Source: JARFQW01 sp963842955 (GTDB taxonomy: Bacteria > Pseudomonadota > Gammaproteobacteria > Steroidobacterales > XN24). Taken from it: DNA of 64,000 nucleotides. Positions 17,747-28,139 of the stretch are shown in pieces. Numbering within the stretch: the first letter of the stretch is position 1; each line of letters opens with the position of its first letter. The DNA lies in assembly GCA_963842955.1 (NCBI GenBank), contig CAWJIJ010000011.1, forward strand, positions 186,001-250,000, in the 5' to 3' direction. A model generated the notes under the pieces. That model made no database searches. It worked only from the letters and a program-made list of their open reading frames with translations, and was not told the DNA's origin. Made by a program: the position numbers and the translations under genes.

Positions 17747-18118
17747 CTACGGCCGGCCGGACTCCCGGACGACCACCGGTTCCGGAACCCCGGCAAGGTC
17801 TACCCGAAAGCCCAGCTCGTAGCGATACCCGGCGCGCAGGTCCAGGTCCAGGTAGAGCACTTCGCCGTCACGGTTCGCGCCGGCCCTCAGGGGCACCTGG
17901 TCCGGCGGCCCCTCGACGACGGGCCGCAGCCCCACTCGCACCGCACCGGGTTCGAGGTGGTGTACGCGACGTTCCGGAGCCACGCGCCGACCGGAGATTT
18001 CAACGATCCAGGCCGGGCTGATACCCGGCGGCAGAATCGTCGATGCCGTGTCGGAAATCGCGGCCAGCTGGGGATTTGGGCTGACGCATCCCGCGGCCGC
18101 GAGGATGACAATAGCCAT
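17747..18118 (-). CDS. Small putative lipoprotein
   Basis: A 123-residue protein with a short hydrophobic lead and the lipobox LAAAGC, so a lipid-anchored envelope protein; the mature part is beta-rich with no recognised domain. The ATG at 18118 leaves very few residues before the hydrophobic core. A strong GGAGGT lies further upstream, with codons reading (I)FKRLMAIVILAAAGC behind it. Translation may therefore start at a non-standard codon nearer to that site, giving the positive charges a signal peptide needs. It is convergent with the TonB receptor and divergent from the ABC ATPase. Confidence 0.6.
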   Translation of the reverse strand: MAIVILAAAGCVSPNPQLAAISDTASTILPPGISPAWIVEISGRRVAPERRVHHLEPGAVRVGLRPVVEGPPDQVPLRAGANRDGEVLYLDLDLRAGYRYELGFRVDLAGVPEPVVVRESGRP

Positions 18119-18222
18119 CAGGCGCTTGAAAATCCGGACCTCCGTGGTAAAACGTTGCCCGCCCGTGGCCGTTCAGGCTCCGCGGGGGCACAAACCCAGC
18201 ATATCAGGATGAGCGTTCTTCG

Positions 18223-19161
18223 ATGATAGAGACGGAAGCGCTGACGAAGACCTATGGCGGCCTGACGGCGGTGGACAATCTCACGTTCACGGTCACGGCG
18301 GGCCAGGTACTCGGCTTCCTCGGCCCGAATGGCGCCGGGAAGTCCACCACCATGAAAATGCTTGCCGGATTTCTTACGCCCACCTCCGGGAAGGCCTCCA
18401 TCTGCGGATTCGACGTGGAGTCCGACCCGGTCGAGGCCAAGAAGCGCATTGGCTACCTGCCGGAAGGGGCACCGGCCTACGGCGAGATGACCCCGGCGGG
18501 ATTTCTCGAGTTCGTTGCGGACATTCGCGAACTCGAGGGGCCTCACCGCCGGCAGCGGCTTGACGAGGTGATCCAGCGGCTGCACCTGGACCGGGTGCTG
18601 TACCAGCCCATCGAGACCCTGTCCAAGGGGTACAAGCGGCGCGTCGGCCTTGCCCAGGCGATACTCCACGACCCGCGCGTGCTGATCCTGGACGAGCCTA
18701 CCGATGGCCTGGATCCGAACCAGAAACACGAGGTTCGCAGCCTGATCCGGGAAATGGCCGCCGACAAGATCATCGTCGTTTCCACCCACATTCTGGAAGA
18801 AGTGCATGCGGTCTGTAACCGGGCCATCATCATCGCCCGCGGCCGGATCCTTGCCGACGACACGCCGGCCGCCCTGGAAGCGCGTTCACCCCGTCACCGG
18901 GCCGTGAGGCTTGCGCTGCCCGCGGAGATGCGCGCGGATGCCGCGGAGGCTGTCGGACGGATCGACGGGGTGGCGAAGGTCGAGATCCAGGACGATGGCC
19001 TGCTCGTGGTGCCCGCCGAGGACGCGGTCATTCTTCCGGAGATCGGCCGGGTTGCGCTCGCCCAGGGATGGGACGTCACCGAACTCCAGGTGCAGACCGG
19101 GCAGCTGGACGAAGTGTTCCGGCAGATCACGACCCACGAAGCCACGGGGGTGTCCGCATGA
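18223..19161 (+). CDS. ABC transporter ATP-binding protein, GldA-like
   Basis: A 312-residue ATPase with Walker A GPNGAGKST, Q-loop and family motif GYLPEGAPAYGEMTP, signature LSKGYKRRVGLAQA, Walker B VLILDEPTDGLD and the switch His in VVSTHILEEV. The GYLPE motif and the partners place it in the GldA-type (multidrug-like) branch. With the following three genes it forms a four-gene unit found in many proteobacteria: ATPase, ABC-2 permease, GldG-like auxiliary protein and DUF4340 protein. The stop overlaps the permease start (ATGA). The substrate is unknown; an envelope-related role is usually assumed. Confidence 0.9.
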   Translation: MIETEALTKTYGGLTAVDNLTFTVTAGQVLGFLGPNGAGKSTTMKMLAGFLTPTSGKASICGFDVESDPVEAKKRIGYLPEGAPAYGEMTPAGFLEFVADIRELEGPHRRQRLDEVIQRLHLDRVLYQPIETLSKGYKRRVGLAQAILHDPRVLILDEPTDGLDPNQKHEVRSLIREMAADKIIVVSTHILEEVHAVCNRAIIIARGRILADDTPAALEARSPRHRAVRLALPAEMRADAAEAVGRIDGVAKVEIQDDGLLVVPAEDAVILPEIGRVALAQGWDVTELQVQTGQLDEVFRQITTHEATGVSA

Positions 19162-19892
19162 GCCACACCCTCACCATCATGCGCCGCGAGCTGGCCAGCT
19201 ATTTCGCGACGCCGGTCGCGTACGTCTTCATCATCATTTTCCTGGTGCTCGCCGGCTGGTTCACGTTCTACATCGGCGGCCTGTACGAACGCGGGCAGGC
19301 GGATCTCGCGCCGTTCTTCAGCTACCTGCCCTGGCTCTACCTGTTCCTGATCCCCGCGATTTCCATGCGGCTGTGGGCGGAGGAACGGCGTAGCGGAACA
19401 GTCGAGCTTCTCCTTACCCTGCCGGTCACGATGTTCGAGGCGGTCCTCGGCAAGTTCCTGGCCGCGTGGTTTTTCACCGGCATTGCCCTGGCCCTGACCT
19501 TCCCGCTGTGGCTTACGGTCAACTATCTCGGCCAGCCGGACAACGGCGCAATTCTTGCCGGCTACGTCGGCAGCTTCCTGCTCGCCGGCGGCTTTCTGGC
19601 GATCGGCGCCTGCGTATCCGCGGCCACGCGAAACCAGGTTATCGCATTCATTCTGACCGTCGTGATCTGCTTCCTGTTTCTCCTGAGCGGACACCCCGGG
19701 GTGCTCGCAGCCTTCAGCGCCTGGGCCCCGGACATCCTCGTCAGCGCCATCGCGTCACTGAGCTTCCTGACCCATTTCGACGCTATTTCCAAGGGCGTGA
19801 TCGATCTGCGGGATATCGTGTATTTCGCGCTTGTCATCGGCTTCTTCCTGGTGGCGAACGCGATCATCCTGGACCTCCGGAAGGCGGAGTAA
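19158..19892 (+). CDS. ABC-2 type permease (GldF-like)
   Basis: A 244-residue membrane protein with six hydrophobic segments, starting inside the stop of the ATPase gene (ATGA). The N-terminus MSHTLTIMRRELASYFATPV and the EERRSGTVELLLTLPV motif are typical of ABC-2 permeases of the GldF/NatB kind. It is the inner-membrane channel partner of the adjacent ATPase and is followed after 5 bp by the GldG-like protein, so expression is certainly coupled. Confidence 0.88.
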   Translation: MSHTLTIMRRELASYFATPVAYVFIIIFLVLAGWFTFYIGGLYERGQADLAPFFSYLPWLYLFLIPAISMRLWAEERRSGTVELLLTLPVTMFEAVLGKFLAAWFFTGIALALTFPLWLTVNYLGQPDNGAILAGYVGSFLLAGGFLAIGACVSAATRNQVIAFILTVVICFLFLLSGHPGVLAAFSAWAPDILVSAIASLSFLTHFDAISKGVIDLRDIVYFALVIGFFLVANAIILDLRKAE

Positions 19893-19897
19893 CGACC

Positions 19898-21793
19898 ATG
19901 TCGACCTCGAGCAAACAGTCCACCGGAGGGACCGCGCTGCTGGTCCTGGCGGTGCTCTTCATTGCCCTCGTGATCCTCAACCAGGCGCTGGTGCGGGGAC
20001 TGCGCGCGGACCTGACGGATGGCGGGCTCTACACCCTTTCCGACGGCACCCGAGAGGTGCTCGAAGGGCTGGATGAACCCGTCAATCTGTATCTTTTCTT
20101 CTCCGATCGGGCGGCCCGGGACTTCGCGCCGCTGCAGACCTACGCCAGTCGAGTGGAGGAAATGCTCGAGGAATTCGAGCGCGAATCCGGGGGCAAACTG
20201 CGATTGCAGGTGATTGAGCCGCTGCCGTTTTCCGAGGAAGAAGACCTGGCGTCCGGCTACGGGCTCCAGGCGGTTTCCCCGGGCGGCGCGGGCGATCCGA
20301 TCTATTTCGGACTGGCCGGCACCAACTCGGTGGACGACCTGGAAGTCATTGAATTCTTCCAGCTGGACCGGGAAGAATTTCTCGAATACGACCTGGCTCG
20401 CATGGTGTACAGCCTGGCGAACCCGGACCAGCCGGTGCTGGGGCTGATTAGCAGCCTGCCCATGTCCGGCGGGTTCGACCCGGCAGCCGGAGGTCAGACA
20501 GAGCCCTGGGTCGTGGTCTCCCAGATGGGCGAACTCTTCGAAGTGCGCAGCCTCGACGCCGCCGTGACCCGCATTGACGATGACATCGACGTGCTCATGG
20601 TCGTGCATCCGAAGGATCTGGCGGATGCGGCGATGTATGCCATCGACCAGTTTGTCATGCGCGGCGGACGGCTTGTCGCGTTCGTCGATCCGCATGCCGA
20701 GATCGAGCAGCCACAGTCGCCCGGCATGGGCGCGAGCGCGGCCATGTTCGAGAGCCGGGCGTCGGAGTTGAACACCCTGTTCCGCGCCTGGGGCTTCGAG
20801 GTGAGTCCCGAATGGGTGGTTGCCGATGACGGCACCGCCCTGGAAGTCCGCAGCAGCGTAACCGGGGCCCCGGTACCGCACGTCGGGTGGCTTGGACTCA
20901 GGGCGGAGGAGCTCGACGCAGACGACGTCATCACCGCCGACCTGTCCTCCGTGAACCTCGCCGTTGCCGGGCACCTCACGGAAACCGGCACGATCGAGGG
21001 CCTGTCCATTACGCCGCTTGCGATCAGCTCGACAAAGGCCATGCTCATGCCGGCCGGCCGGTTCCAGTTCCTGCCGGACCCGGCCAGCCTCCTGGAAGGC
21101 TTCGAGCCCTCCGGCGAGGTCTACACGCTGGCAGCTCGTGTCGAAGGGGAGCTGACCAGTGCGTTCCCCGGGGGACCACCGGAGGGCGTTGACGCCGGCG
21201 ACAACCACCTGGCCAGCACCGCATCGGCGGCCAGTCTTGTTGTGGTCGCCGACGCCGACCTGCTCGCCGACCGCATGTGGGTCCAGGCGCAGAGTTTTTT
21301 CGGTCAGCGTATCTTCAGCCCGTTCGCCAACAACGGCGCCCTGGTGATCAACACGCTGGACAATCTCACGGGCAGCAACGCGCTCATCAGCGTTCGCAGC
21401 CGCGGCCAGTTTTCGAGGCCCTTTGAGCGGGTCGACACGATCCGCCGCGAAGCGGACGACGAGTTCCGCGCTCAGCAGCAGCGCCTCCAGCAACAGCTGG
21501 AAGAAACAGAGCAGAAGCTGGCTGAGCTGCAGACGGCGCGGGACGACGACAATCCGTTGATCCTGAGCCCGGAACAGCGCGCCGAAATCGAGCGCTTCCG
21601 CGAAGAGAACCTGCGAATCCGCAAGGACCTGCGTGAGGTCAACCGGAACATGGACCGGGACATCGAGCGCCTCGGCACGACGCTGAAGGTCGTGAACATC
21701 GTGCTCGTGCCCCTCCTGGTCGCGGGGCTTGCCCTGCTCATGTCCGGATGGCGCAGCCGGCGCCGGCGCGCAGCCCGGGAGGCCGCGGCATGA
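19898..21793 (+). CDS. GldG-like ABC auxiliary protein
   Basis: A 631-residue protein anchored by an N-terminal helix (about residues 11-31) and a C-terminal helix (VVNIVLVPLLVAGLALLM). Between them is a large periplasmic region with the GldG/ABC_transp_aux fold: DLTDGGLYTLSDGTREVLEG opens it, and IDVLMVVHPKDL and FVDPHAEIE mark the Rossmann-like core. A glutamine/glutamate-rich coiled coil (about 530-580) precedes the last helix, which is followed by an Arg-rich tail (SRRRRAARE). It works with the ATPase and permease upstream. Its stop overlaps the DUF4340 start (ATGA). Confidence 0.85.
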   Translation: MSTSSKQSTGGTALLVLAVLFIALVILNQALVRGLRADLTDGGLYTLSDGTREVLEGLDEPVNLYLFFSDRAARDFAPLQTYASRVEEMLEEFERESGGKLRLQVIEPLPFSEEEDLASGYGLQAVSPGGAGDPIYFGLAGTNSVDDLEVIEFFQLDREEFLEYDLARMVYSLANPDQPVLGLISSLPMSGGFDPAAGGQTEPWVVVSQMGELFEVRSLDAAVTRIDDDIDVLMVVHPKDLADAAMYAIDQFVMRGGRLVAFVDPHAEIEQPQSPGMGASAAMFESRASELNTLFRAWGFEVSPEWVVADDGTALEVRSSVTGAPVPHVGWLGLRAEELDADDVITADLSSVNLAVAGHLTETGTIEGLSITPLAISSTKAMLMPAGRFQFLPDPASLLEGFEPSGEVYTLAARVEGELTSAFPGGPPEGVDAGDNHLASTASAASLVVVADADLLADRMWVQAQSFFGQRIFSPFANNGALVINTLDNLTGSNALISVRSRGQFSRPFERVDTIRREADDEFRAQQQRLQQQLEETEQKLAELQTARDDDNPLILSPEQRAEIERFREENLRIRKDLREVNRNMDRDIERLGTTLKVVNIVLVPLLVAGLALLMSGWRSRRRRAAREAAA

Positions 21794-22896
21794 GTCGCCG
21801 GCTGCTGATGATTCTTGCCCTCATGGCGGCGGGGGCGGTGGTCATGGTGACGCTGACCGGGCGCAGCGACCGCGATCCGGCCCAGGACGATGCCTCGACC
21901 GTTGTCCTCCCCGGTCTGTCCCACGGGATCAACCAGGTGGAACGGATCCGGTTGACGGCGCCGTCCGGCGACGGGGTGATCACCCTGGAGCGCCATTCCG
22001 ACGGATGGAGCGTGGTGGAGCGGGACGGCTATCCCGCGGATGCCGGTAAAGTGCGTCAATTTCTGATCCGGCTTTCGGAAGCGCGAACGCTTGAAGAGAA
22101 AACCGCCGACCCGGCGTTCTATGAGCGCCTGGGGGTTGAAGATGTCTCCGGCGAGACTGGCAGCGGCGTCCTCGTGGAGATCACCGGCGGCTCGGACGCT
22201 CGCCTGATCGTCGGCAAAAAGGAGCCCCGGTCTGGCCGGGGTACCTATGTACGGCCTGCCGACAGCAGCGGCAGCATCCTGGTGGACCAGGAGCTCGCGC
22301 CAGGGACGACGATCGCGGACTGGGTCGTGCGGGACATCATGGACATACCGGAGAGCCGCATTGTCTCCGTGGACGTGTTGCATGCCGACGGAGACATCGT
22401 CGAGGTGCGGCGGAACGAGACCGGCGAATTCCAGCTCGCCAACCTGCCCGAGGGCCGCGAGGTCAGCGCAGCCAACGGACCCGCAACCCTTGCGCGAACC
22501 CTCAGCGCCCTTAGCCTCGACGAGGTGCGCCGGCTCGAAGATGGCGAGCCCCCGGCGGACGCCGCCCGCGCCCGGTTCGTGACCGAAGACGGACGGCAGA
22601 TCACGGCAAGACTCTGGGCGCTGGATGACGAGCGGCTGCTGGCCCTTGATGTGGCCCGGGCGGAAGTGGTCTCCGAGGCCACAGTGGATCCCGATGCAGG
22701 GATAACTGACGGCCAGCCGGCCAGCCAACAGCCGGACGCCGAGGCGGCCGTGCCCCAGGTTACGCAGACCGAACTGGAGGCCGAGCGCGACCGGCTGTCC
22801 GGGTGGGCCTTCCGGATTCCGGTCTGGAAATACGACCAGATCAACCGCCGCCTGGACGACATCCTGATGCCCCTGCCGGAGCCTGAGGGGGACTGA
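21790..22896 (+). CDS. DUF4340 membrane-anchored protein of the GldA/G operon
   Basis: A 368-residue protein with one N-terminal anchor (MSRRLLMILALMAAGAVVMV) and a periplasmic DUF4340 region. The latter is made of repeated beta-rich units, beginning with VERIRLTAPSGDGVITLERH and GWSVVERDGYPAD, which is typical. It is the last gene of the four-gene ABC unit, overlapping its predecessor by 4 bp. It has no enzymatic motif and presumably forms part of the periplasmic assembly. The acidic, Gln-rich segment at about 305-325 looks like a linker. Confidence 0.8.
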   Translation: MSRRLLMILALMAAGAVVMVTLTGRSDRDPAQDDASTVVLPGLSHGINQVERIRLTAPSGDGVITLERHSDGWSVVERDGYPADAGKVRQFLIRLSEARTLEEKTADPAFYERLGVEDVSGETGSGVLVEITGGSDARLIVGKKEPRSGRGTYVRPADSSGSILVDQELAPGTTIADWVVRDIMDIPESRIVSVDVLHADGDIVEVRRNETGEFQLANLPEGREVSAANGPATLARTLSALSLDEVRRLEDGEPPADAARARFVTEDGRQITARLWALDDERLLALDVARAEVVSEATVDPDAGITDGQPASQQPDAEAAVPQVTQTELEAERDRLSGWAFRIPVWKYDQINRRLDDILMPLPEPEGD

Positions 22897-22946
22897 CGGC
22901 AGGATTCGGGTGGGCTGTAACCAGCGCGGCCGATAGACTGGCCGCC

Positions 22947-23870
22947 ATGATCGACACAGCAGACACCAGGGCGGCCACCCACCGGCCCGGAGCCGTGCCG
23001 GCGCACCCGGACTACGAACGCATGGCCGCCGCGATTCACTGGATTCGCACTCACTACGAGCTGCAGCCTTCCGTGGACGACATGGCGGCGGCCGCGGGCC
23101 TGAGCGGCTCCCGGTTCGCCCGGGTCTTCCGTGCATGGGCCGGAGTGACGCCGGTCCAGTATCTCCGTGTCGTGACCCTGGCCCATGCCAAGAGCCACCT
23201 GGCCGCCGGACTCCCCGTCCTGGACGCGGCCCATGAAAGCGGGCTGTCCTCGGCGGGCCGCATCCATGACCTGTTTGTCGACCTCGAAGCGGTGACACCC
23301 GGAGATTTCGGGCGGCGCGGAACCGGACTCGTTGTCCGCCACGGCCGTCAACCGACCCCCTTCGGCGACGCGCGCATTGGCGTCACGGACCGGGGCGTAT
23401 GCTTCTGGGCGTTTCTCGACGACCCGTCTCCCGACGCGGGCGTCGCGCAGCTGCAGCGGCGCTGGCCGGGCGCCGGGCTGGAGGCGGATCCTGAAGCCGC
23501 AGCACGCGTTGTGGCGAGCGCCTTCAGCCGCGCTCCGGGGAACACGGCGCTGCGAGTTGCGGTTCGCGGCACCCGCTTCCAGCTCGCCGTCTGGCGCGCG
23601 CTGCTGGACCTCCGGCCCGGCGCGGTGACTTCCTACGGCGAACTGGCCCGGCGCATTGGCCACGCCGGCGCTTCGCGAGCCGTGGGAACCGCCGTCGGGA
23701 GCAATCCTGTCGCCTGGCTCATTCCCTGCCACCGGGTCCTGCGCGCCGACGGTGCTCTCGGGGGCTATCGCTGGGGCCCCGTGCGCAAACAGACCATGCT
23801 GGACTGGGAGTCTTTGCGCCGTTCGACCGGCCCGCGTGGCGAAGCCTCTGGTGCTGCGAGTATCATCTAG
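22947..23870 (+). CDS. AraC-type regulator fused to methylated-DNA-cysteine methyltransferase
   Basis: A 307-residue Ada-like protein without the N-terminal zinc/phosphotriester domain of Ada. Residues 20-120 are an AraC double helix-turn-helix (ADELLQPSV-type start, AAGLSGSRFARVFRAWAGVTP). Residues 140-300 form the O6-alkylguanine transferase with the acceptor motif IPCHRV and the conserved TSYGELARRIG and SNPVAWL. It repairs O6-alkylguanine by transferring the alkyl group to its own Cys and probably regulates its own or other genes. A 6-bp GC inverted repeat (22926-22931 / 22940-22945) enclosing gatagact ends one base before the ATG. The latter resembles a -10 element, so the mRNA may be nearly leaderless. 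Confidence 0.88.
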   Translation: MIDTADTRAATHRPGAVPAHPDYERMAAAIHWIRTHYELQPSVDDMAAAAGLSGSRFARVFRAWAGVTPVQYLRVVTLAHAKSHLAAGLPVLDAAHESGLSSAGRIHDLFVDLEAVTPGDFGRRGTGLVVRHGRQPTPFGDARIGVTDRGVCFWAFLDDPSPDAGVAQLQRRWPGAGLEADPEAAARVVASAFSRAPGNTALRVAVRGTRFQLAVWRALLDLRPGAVTSYGELARRIGHAGASRAVGTAVGSNPVAWLIPCHRVLRADGALGGYRWGPVRKQTMLDWESLRRSTGPRGEASGAASII

Positions 23871-23899
23871 CCCTCAAACGCTACGCGGGACGACCCGCG
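23861..23899 (+). promoter_or_regulatory. Possible icd promoter element and leader hairpin
   Basis: tatcat at 23861-23866 matches five of six bases of a sigma-70 -10 box, but no good -35 lies 16-18 bp upstream. Just downstream a 6-bp GC stem with a 4-base loop (cgcggg 23884-23889, cccgcg 23894-23899) would fold in the icd leader, 15 bases before the AGAGGAG ribosome site. No U-run follows, so it is not a terminator. Confidence 0.3.
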
Positions 23900-23928
23900 A
23901 GCAATAAGATCCAGAGGAGCTCCCAGTC

Positions 23929-25227
<1,299 letters not shown>

Positions 25228-25234
25228 GGATCGG

Positions 25235-26968
25235 GTGACCGCGGAATCGGACACGGCCCTGGCGCGGGACTGCGCCAGGGCCATTTGCCAGGCCTTCGGG
25301 GACTACAACACGGAGTTCCGCCGGGTGACCCAGCGGGCCCGTGCGCGTTTCGAAACCCGTGACTGGGCCGGTGCAAGAGAAGATGCCGTTGAACGTATCG
25401 ACCTTTACGAACGCTATGTTCAGCACATGGTCGCCTGGCTGAAGGAGCAGCTTGGCGATCGCCAGACCGACCGGGACCTGTGGATTCTCATCAAGGAGGA
25501 TTTCAGCAACGAGATCCGTTACTACCTGGATCTCGAGTTCACGAAGACCTACTTCAGCTCCATTACGCGACGCATATTTGCAACCGTCGGCGTGGATCCG
25601 GACGTGGAGTTCGTCGCCCTGGACATGGAGCCCATCGCCGGTATTCGACAGCCCATAGCGCTGAACGTCTACGAGAACCGGGGCTCACTCTGGCAGGCCT
25701 GCAAGCAACTTCTGGATGACTTTGCCTTCGACGTGCCATGGGCCGATCTGACCCGCTGCGTATCCTTCATCACCGACTCGGTCAGCAGTCACTGGGCCGA
25801 CCTCGGAGGCCAGTGGCGCCTCAAACGGGTCGAGTTCATGCGGCCCGTGTTTTACCAGAACACCCGTGCCTATCTGGTGGGCCGCGCGCTCGGCGAAGAA
25901 GGCGAAATCGAGCCCCTGATCATCGCCCTGCGCAATGACGAAGCCGGCGTGGCGGTGGACGCCGTGATCACCAGCCGGGAGGACACGAGTGTCCTGTTCG
26001 GGTTCACGCGATCATACTTCCACGCGGACCTGGAGACCGTCCACGATGCGGTCGTTTTCCTGCGCAGCATCATGCCCCACAAGCCCCTCGCGGAGCTGTT
26101 CACGGTCCTTGGACGTGCCAAGCAGGGCAAGACCGAACGCTACCGGAGTTTCTTCCGTCACCTGGGCAACTCATCGGACCTGTTCGTTCACGCCCCCGGT
26201 GACAAGGGCATGGTGATGGCCGTGTTCACCCTGCCCTCCTACGACATCGTTTTCAAGATCATTCGCGACAAGTTCGCCTATCCCAAGACCGTCGCCCGCA
26301 GGGATGTGCTCGCCAAGTACCAGCTCGTGTTCAAGCACGATCGGGCAGGCCGCCTGGTCGACGCCCAGGAGTTCCGGATGCTCCGCTTTCCGAAGGCTCG
26401 GTTCGCACCGGAACTGCTGGAGGAACTGCTGACGGAAACGGCCAGCACATGCCGCATCGAGGAGGACCACCTGGTCATCGATCACATGTACATCGAGCGG
26501 CGCCTCGCGCCACTGAACCTGTTCCTGCGAGACGCACCGCCAGAACAGGCGGCCGAGGCCATCGTCGATTACGGCCAATCCATACGGGACCTGGCCTGCT
26601 CCAATATTTTTCCCGGCGATCTGCTCCTCAAGAATTTCGGCGTGACGCGTAACGGGCGGGTCATTTTCTACGACTACGACGAGCTGTGCCTCGTCACGGA
26701 CTGCAACTTCCGGGAGATGCCACAGGCGCGCACGCTGGAGGAGGAAATGCAGGCCGAGGCCTGGTTCTACGTGGGAGAGAACGACGTCTTCCCCGAGCAG
26801 TTCGGCGATTTCCTGGGTCTGGAGCCGAGCCACCTGGCGCTGTTTCAGGATCACCACCGGGATTTGCTCACGGCGAGCTATTGGCGTGATCTCAGGACCC
26901 GCCACAAGGACGGCGAGATGATCGAGGTCCTTCCCTATCGCCGAAGTCTTTCGGCGGCGAGCCCGTGA
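25235..26968 (+). CDS. aceK: Isocitrate dehydrogenase kinase/phosphatase
   Basis: A 577-residue AceK, the usual length. It phosphorylates Icd to divert isocitrate into the glyoxylate shunt and also removes the phosphate. The regulatory N-terminal half contains FETRDWAGAREDAVERIDLY, and the kinase-like half has the ATP-binding GDKGMVMAVFTLPSYDIVFK, VIDHMYIERRLAPLN and the DFG-equivalent VIFYDYDELC. GTG start 7 bp after the icd stop. Pairing with icd, rather than with aceB-aceA, is notable; no isocitrate lyase or malate synthase gene is in the window. A perfect 11-bp hairpin covers codons 7-16 and may lower its expression. Confidence 0.97.
   Translation: MTAESDTALARDCARAICQAFGDYNTEFRRVTQRARARFETRDWAGAREDAVERIDLYERYVQHMVAWLKEQLGDRQTDRDLWILIKEDFSNEIRYYLDLEFTKTYFSSITRRIFATVGVDPDVEFVALDMEPIAGIRQPIALNVYENRGSLWQACKQLLDDFAFDVPWADLTRCVSFITDSVSSHWADLGGQWRLKRVEFMRPVFYQNTRAYLVGRALGEEGEIEPLIIALRNDEAGVAVDAVITSREDTSVLFGFTRSYFHADLETVHDAVVFLRSIMPHKPLAELFTVLGRAKQGKTERYRSFFRHLGNSSDLFVHAPGDKGMVMAVFTLPSYDIVFKIIRDKFAYPKTVARRDVLAKYQLVFKHDRAGRLVDAQEFRMLRFPKARFAPELLEELLTETASTCRIEEDHLVIDHMYIERRLAPLNLFLRDAPPEQAAEAIVDYGQSIRDLACSNIFPGDLLLKNFGVTRNGRVIFYDYDELCLVTDCNFREMPQARTLEEEMQAEAWFYVGENDVFPEQFGDFLGLEPSHLALFQDHHRDLLTASYWRDLRTRHKDGEMIEVLPYRRSLSAASP
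25255..25282 (+). promoter_or_regulatory. Strong hairpin at the start of aceK
   Basis: A perfect 11-bp GC-rich inverted repeat (ggccctggcgc 25255-25265, gcgccagggcc 25272-25282) with a 6-base loop lies 20 bases downstream of the aceK GTG. Only a short ATTTG follows, so a classical terminator is unlikely. A stem this stable near the start codon could slow ribosomes or promote transcript processing, giving less AceK than Icd. Confidence 0.5.
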
Positions 26969-27375
26969 GCCGAGGCCGGGCAGCGATTGTCGGCGTCACC
27001 GTGCTCGCCGAACCCGTGGGTCTCCAGGGCAATCTGCCGGACCGGGAACTGACTGAAGTCGACCTCGTGCCTCCGGTGGACCTGTTTGACCGGGCGGATC
27101 GCAGCCTGCAGCTCAAGGGCGCCCTGCTTGCCGTTGCACTTGAAAAGCCAGTCCCCGTGACACTGCTGCCGGGGGAGCCGGCCACCGTTCGCGCTCGCCT
27201 GGACGAGGCGGGCGGGGGCGAGCCGGGCACGATCGCGACCTTCCGGCATCGCACGCCGGTGGGCCTGCGCTACCACGTGTTCGTGCGCTTTGCCGACGCC
27301 GACGCGGCGCGGGTCGCCATGGGGGGCGATGCAGCCCTCGACGAGGCCCGGCTCGCACTCCCGACGAAGCGATGA
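26965..27375 (+). CDS. Unrecognised 136-residue protein
   Basis: Starts at a GTG overlapping the aceK stop (GTGA) and ends overlapping the next ATG (ATGA), so it is translationally coupled on both sides and probably real. The sequence has no signal peptide or membrane helix; a beta-rich first half (AAIVGVTVLAEPVGLQG, LTEVDLVPPVDLF) precedes a second half with GLRYHVFVRFADADAARVA. I recognise no family or catalytic motif. Confidence 0.6.
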   Translation: MSRGRAAIVGVTVLAEPVGLQGNLPDRELTEVDLVPPVDLFDRADRSLQLKGALLAVALEKPVPVTLLPGEPATVRARLDEAGGGEPGTIATFRHRTPVGLRYHVFVRFADADAARVAMGGDAALDEARLALPTKR

Positions 27376-28139
27376 AAGCCCCTGCGGTCAGCCACGGGAA
27401 CGCGGGCTCCCGCCACCTCTTGTTGTTCATACCGGCTGCCCTCCTCGCGAGCCTCTACGTGGCCTGGCAGCTGTCCGCCGCCCTGAATTTCTTTTATCCC
27501 GTCTGGTACCAGGCCCTGGACATCGATGACCACATTGCCCATTTCGGTCCCCAGAACCGATATCGAAAAGGATTTGAACTCACGACGGACGAGGAGCGAT
27601 TCCGGCTGTTCGCCGATATCGTCGACTCGGTGCAGGGTGGTGGTGCCGGACTGGAAACCCTCGAATACCACGACGCTTCCGGGCGCCGCCTGGGAGGTCT
27701 CTTCCGGCCCCCGGAAATTGTGCATCTGCAGGATGTCGCCAAGCTCACAGCGACCCTGAAGCCCTGGGGATGGGCGGCGGTGGTCTGGATCCTGATCCAC
27801 GGCTACCTGATCCGCCGCCGGGGCTGGCGGGTTCCCGGGCCGTCGCGGATGCTCGCCCTGACGCTGGCGGGCTTCGTCGCCGGGACGGCGGTCATTCTCC
27901 TGGCCGGCGCCAAGCGGGTCTTCTATGCCCTGCATGAACTGGTGTTTCCCGATGACCACCAGTGGTTCTTCTATTACCAGGACTCGCTGATGTCCACGAT
28001 GATGAAAGCCCCGGACCTGTTCGCCGCCATTGCCGGGCAACTCGCGGTGTTCACCATCGTCGTGTTCTGGTGCATATCAGTCATGGCCGCCCGCCTGGCC
28101 ACAGCGGGCGGCGGCGTCATTCAGGCGCCGGCGCGGTAG
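27372..28139 (+). CDS. DUF1461-type integral membrane protein
   Basis: A 255-residue membrane protein with about five hydrophobic segments: one after the N-terminus (LLLFIPAALLASLYVAW), two in the middle and two at the C-terminus. The motif HELVFPDDHQWFF followed by YYQDSLMST is the hallmark of the DUF1461/TIGR01906 family (H-x-LxFPxxxW..ydSLM). The function of the family is unknown. It overlaps the previous gene by 4 bp, and its last 19 bp overlap the convergent aminopeptidase gene. Confidence 0.7.
   Translation: MKAPAVSHGNAGSRHLLLFIPAALLASLYVAWQLSAALNFFYPVWYQALDIDDHIAHFGPQNRYRKGFELTTDEERFRLFADIVDSVQGGGAGLETLEYHDASGRRLGGLFRPPEIVHLQDVAKLTATLKPWGWAAVVWILIHGYLIRRRGWRVPGPSRMLALTLAGFVAGTAVILLAGAKRVFYALHELVFPDDHQWFFYYQDSLMSTMMKAPDLFAAIAGQLAVFTIVVFWCISVMAARLATAGGGVIQAPAR

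Noticed and set aside
19562..21493. Long open frame on the minus strand, opposite the GldG-like gene
   Set aside because: It is the shadow of a real gene with strong codon bias; its translation is His/Gln/Arg-rich and has no family features, while the plus-strand protein is clearly conserved.
25255..25282. Rho-independent terminator between icd and aceK
   Set aside because: The stem lies inside the aceK coding sequence and is followed only by ATTTG, not a U-run.
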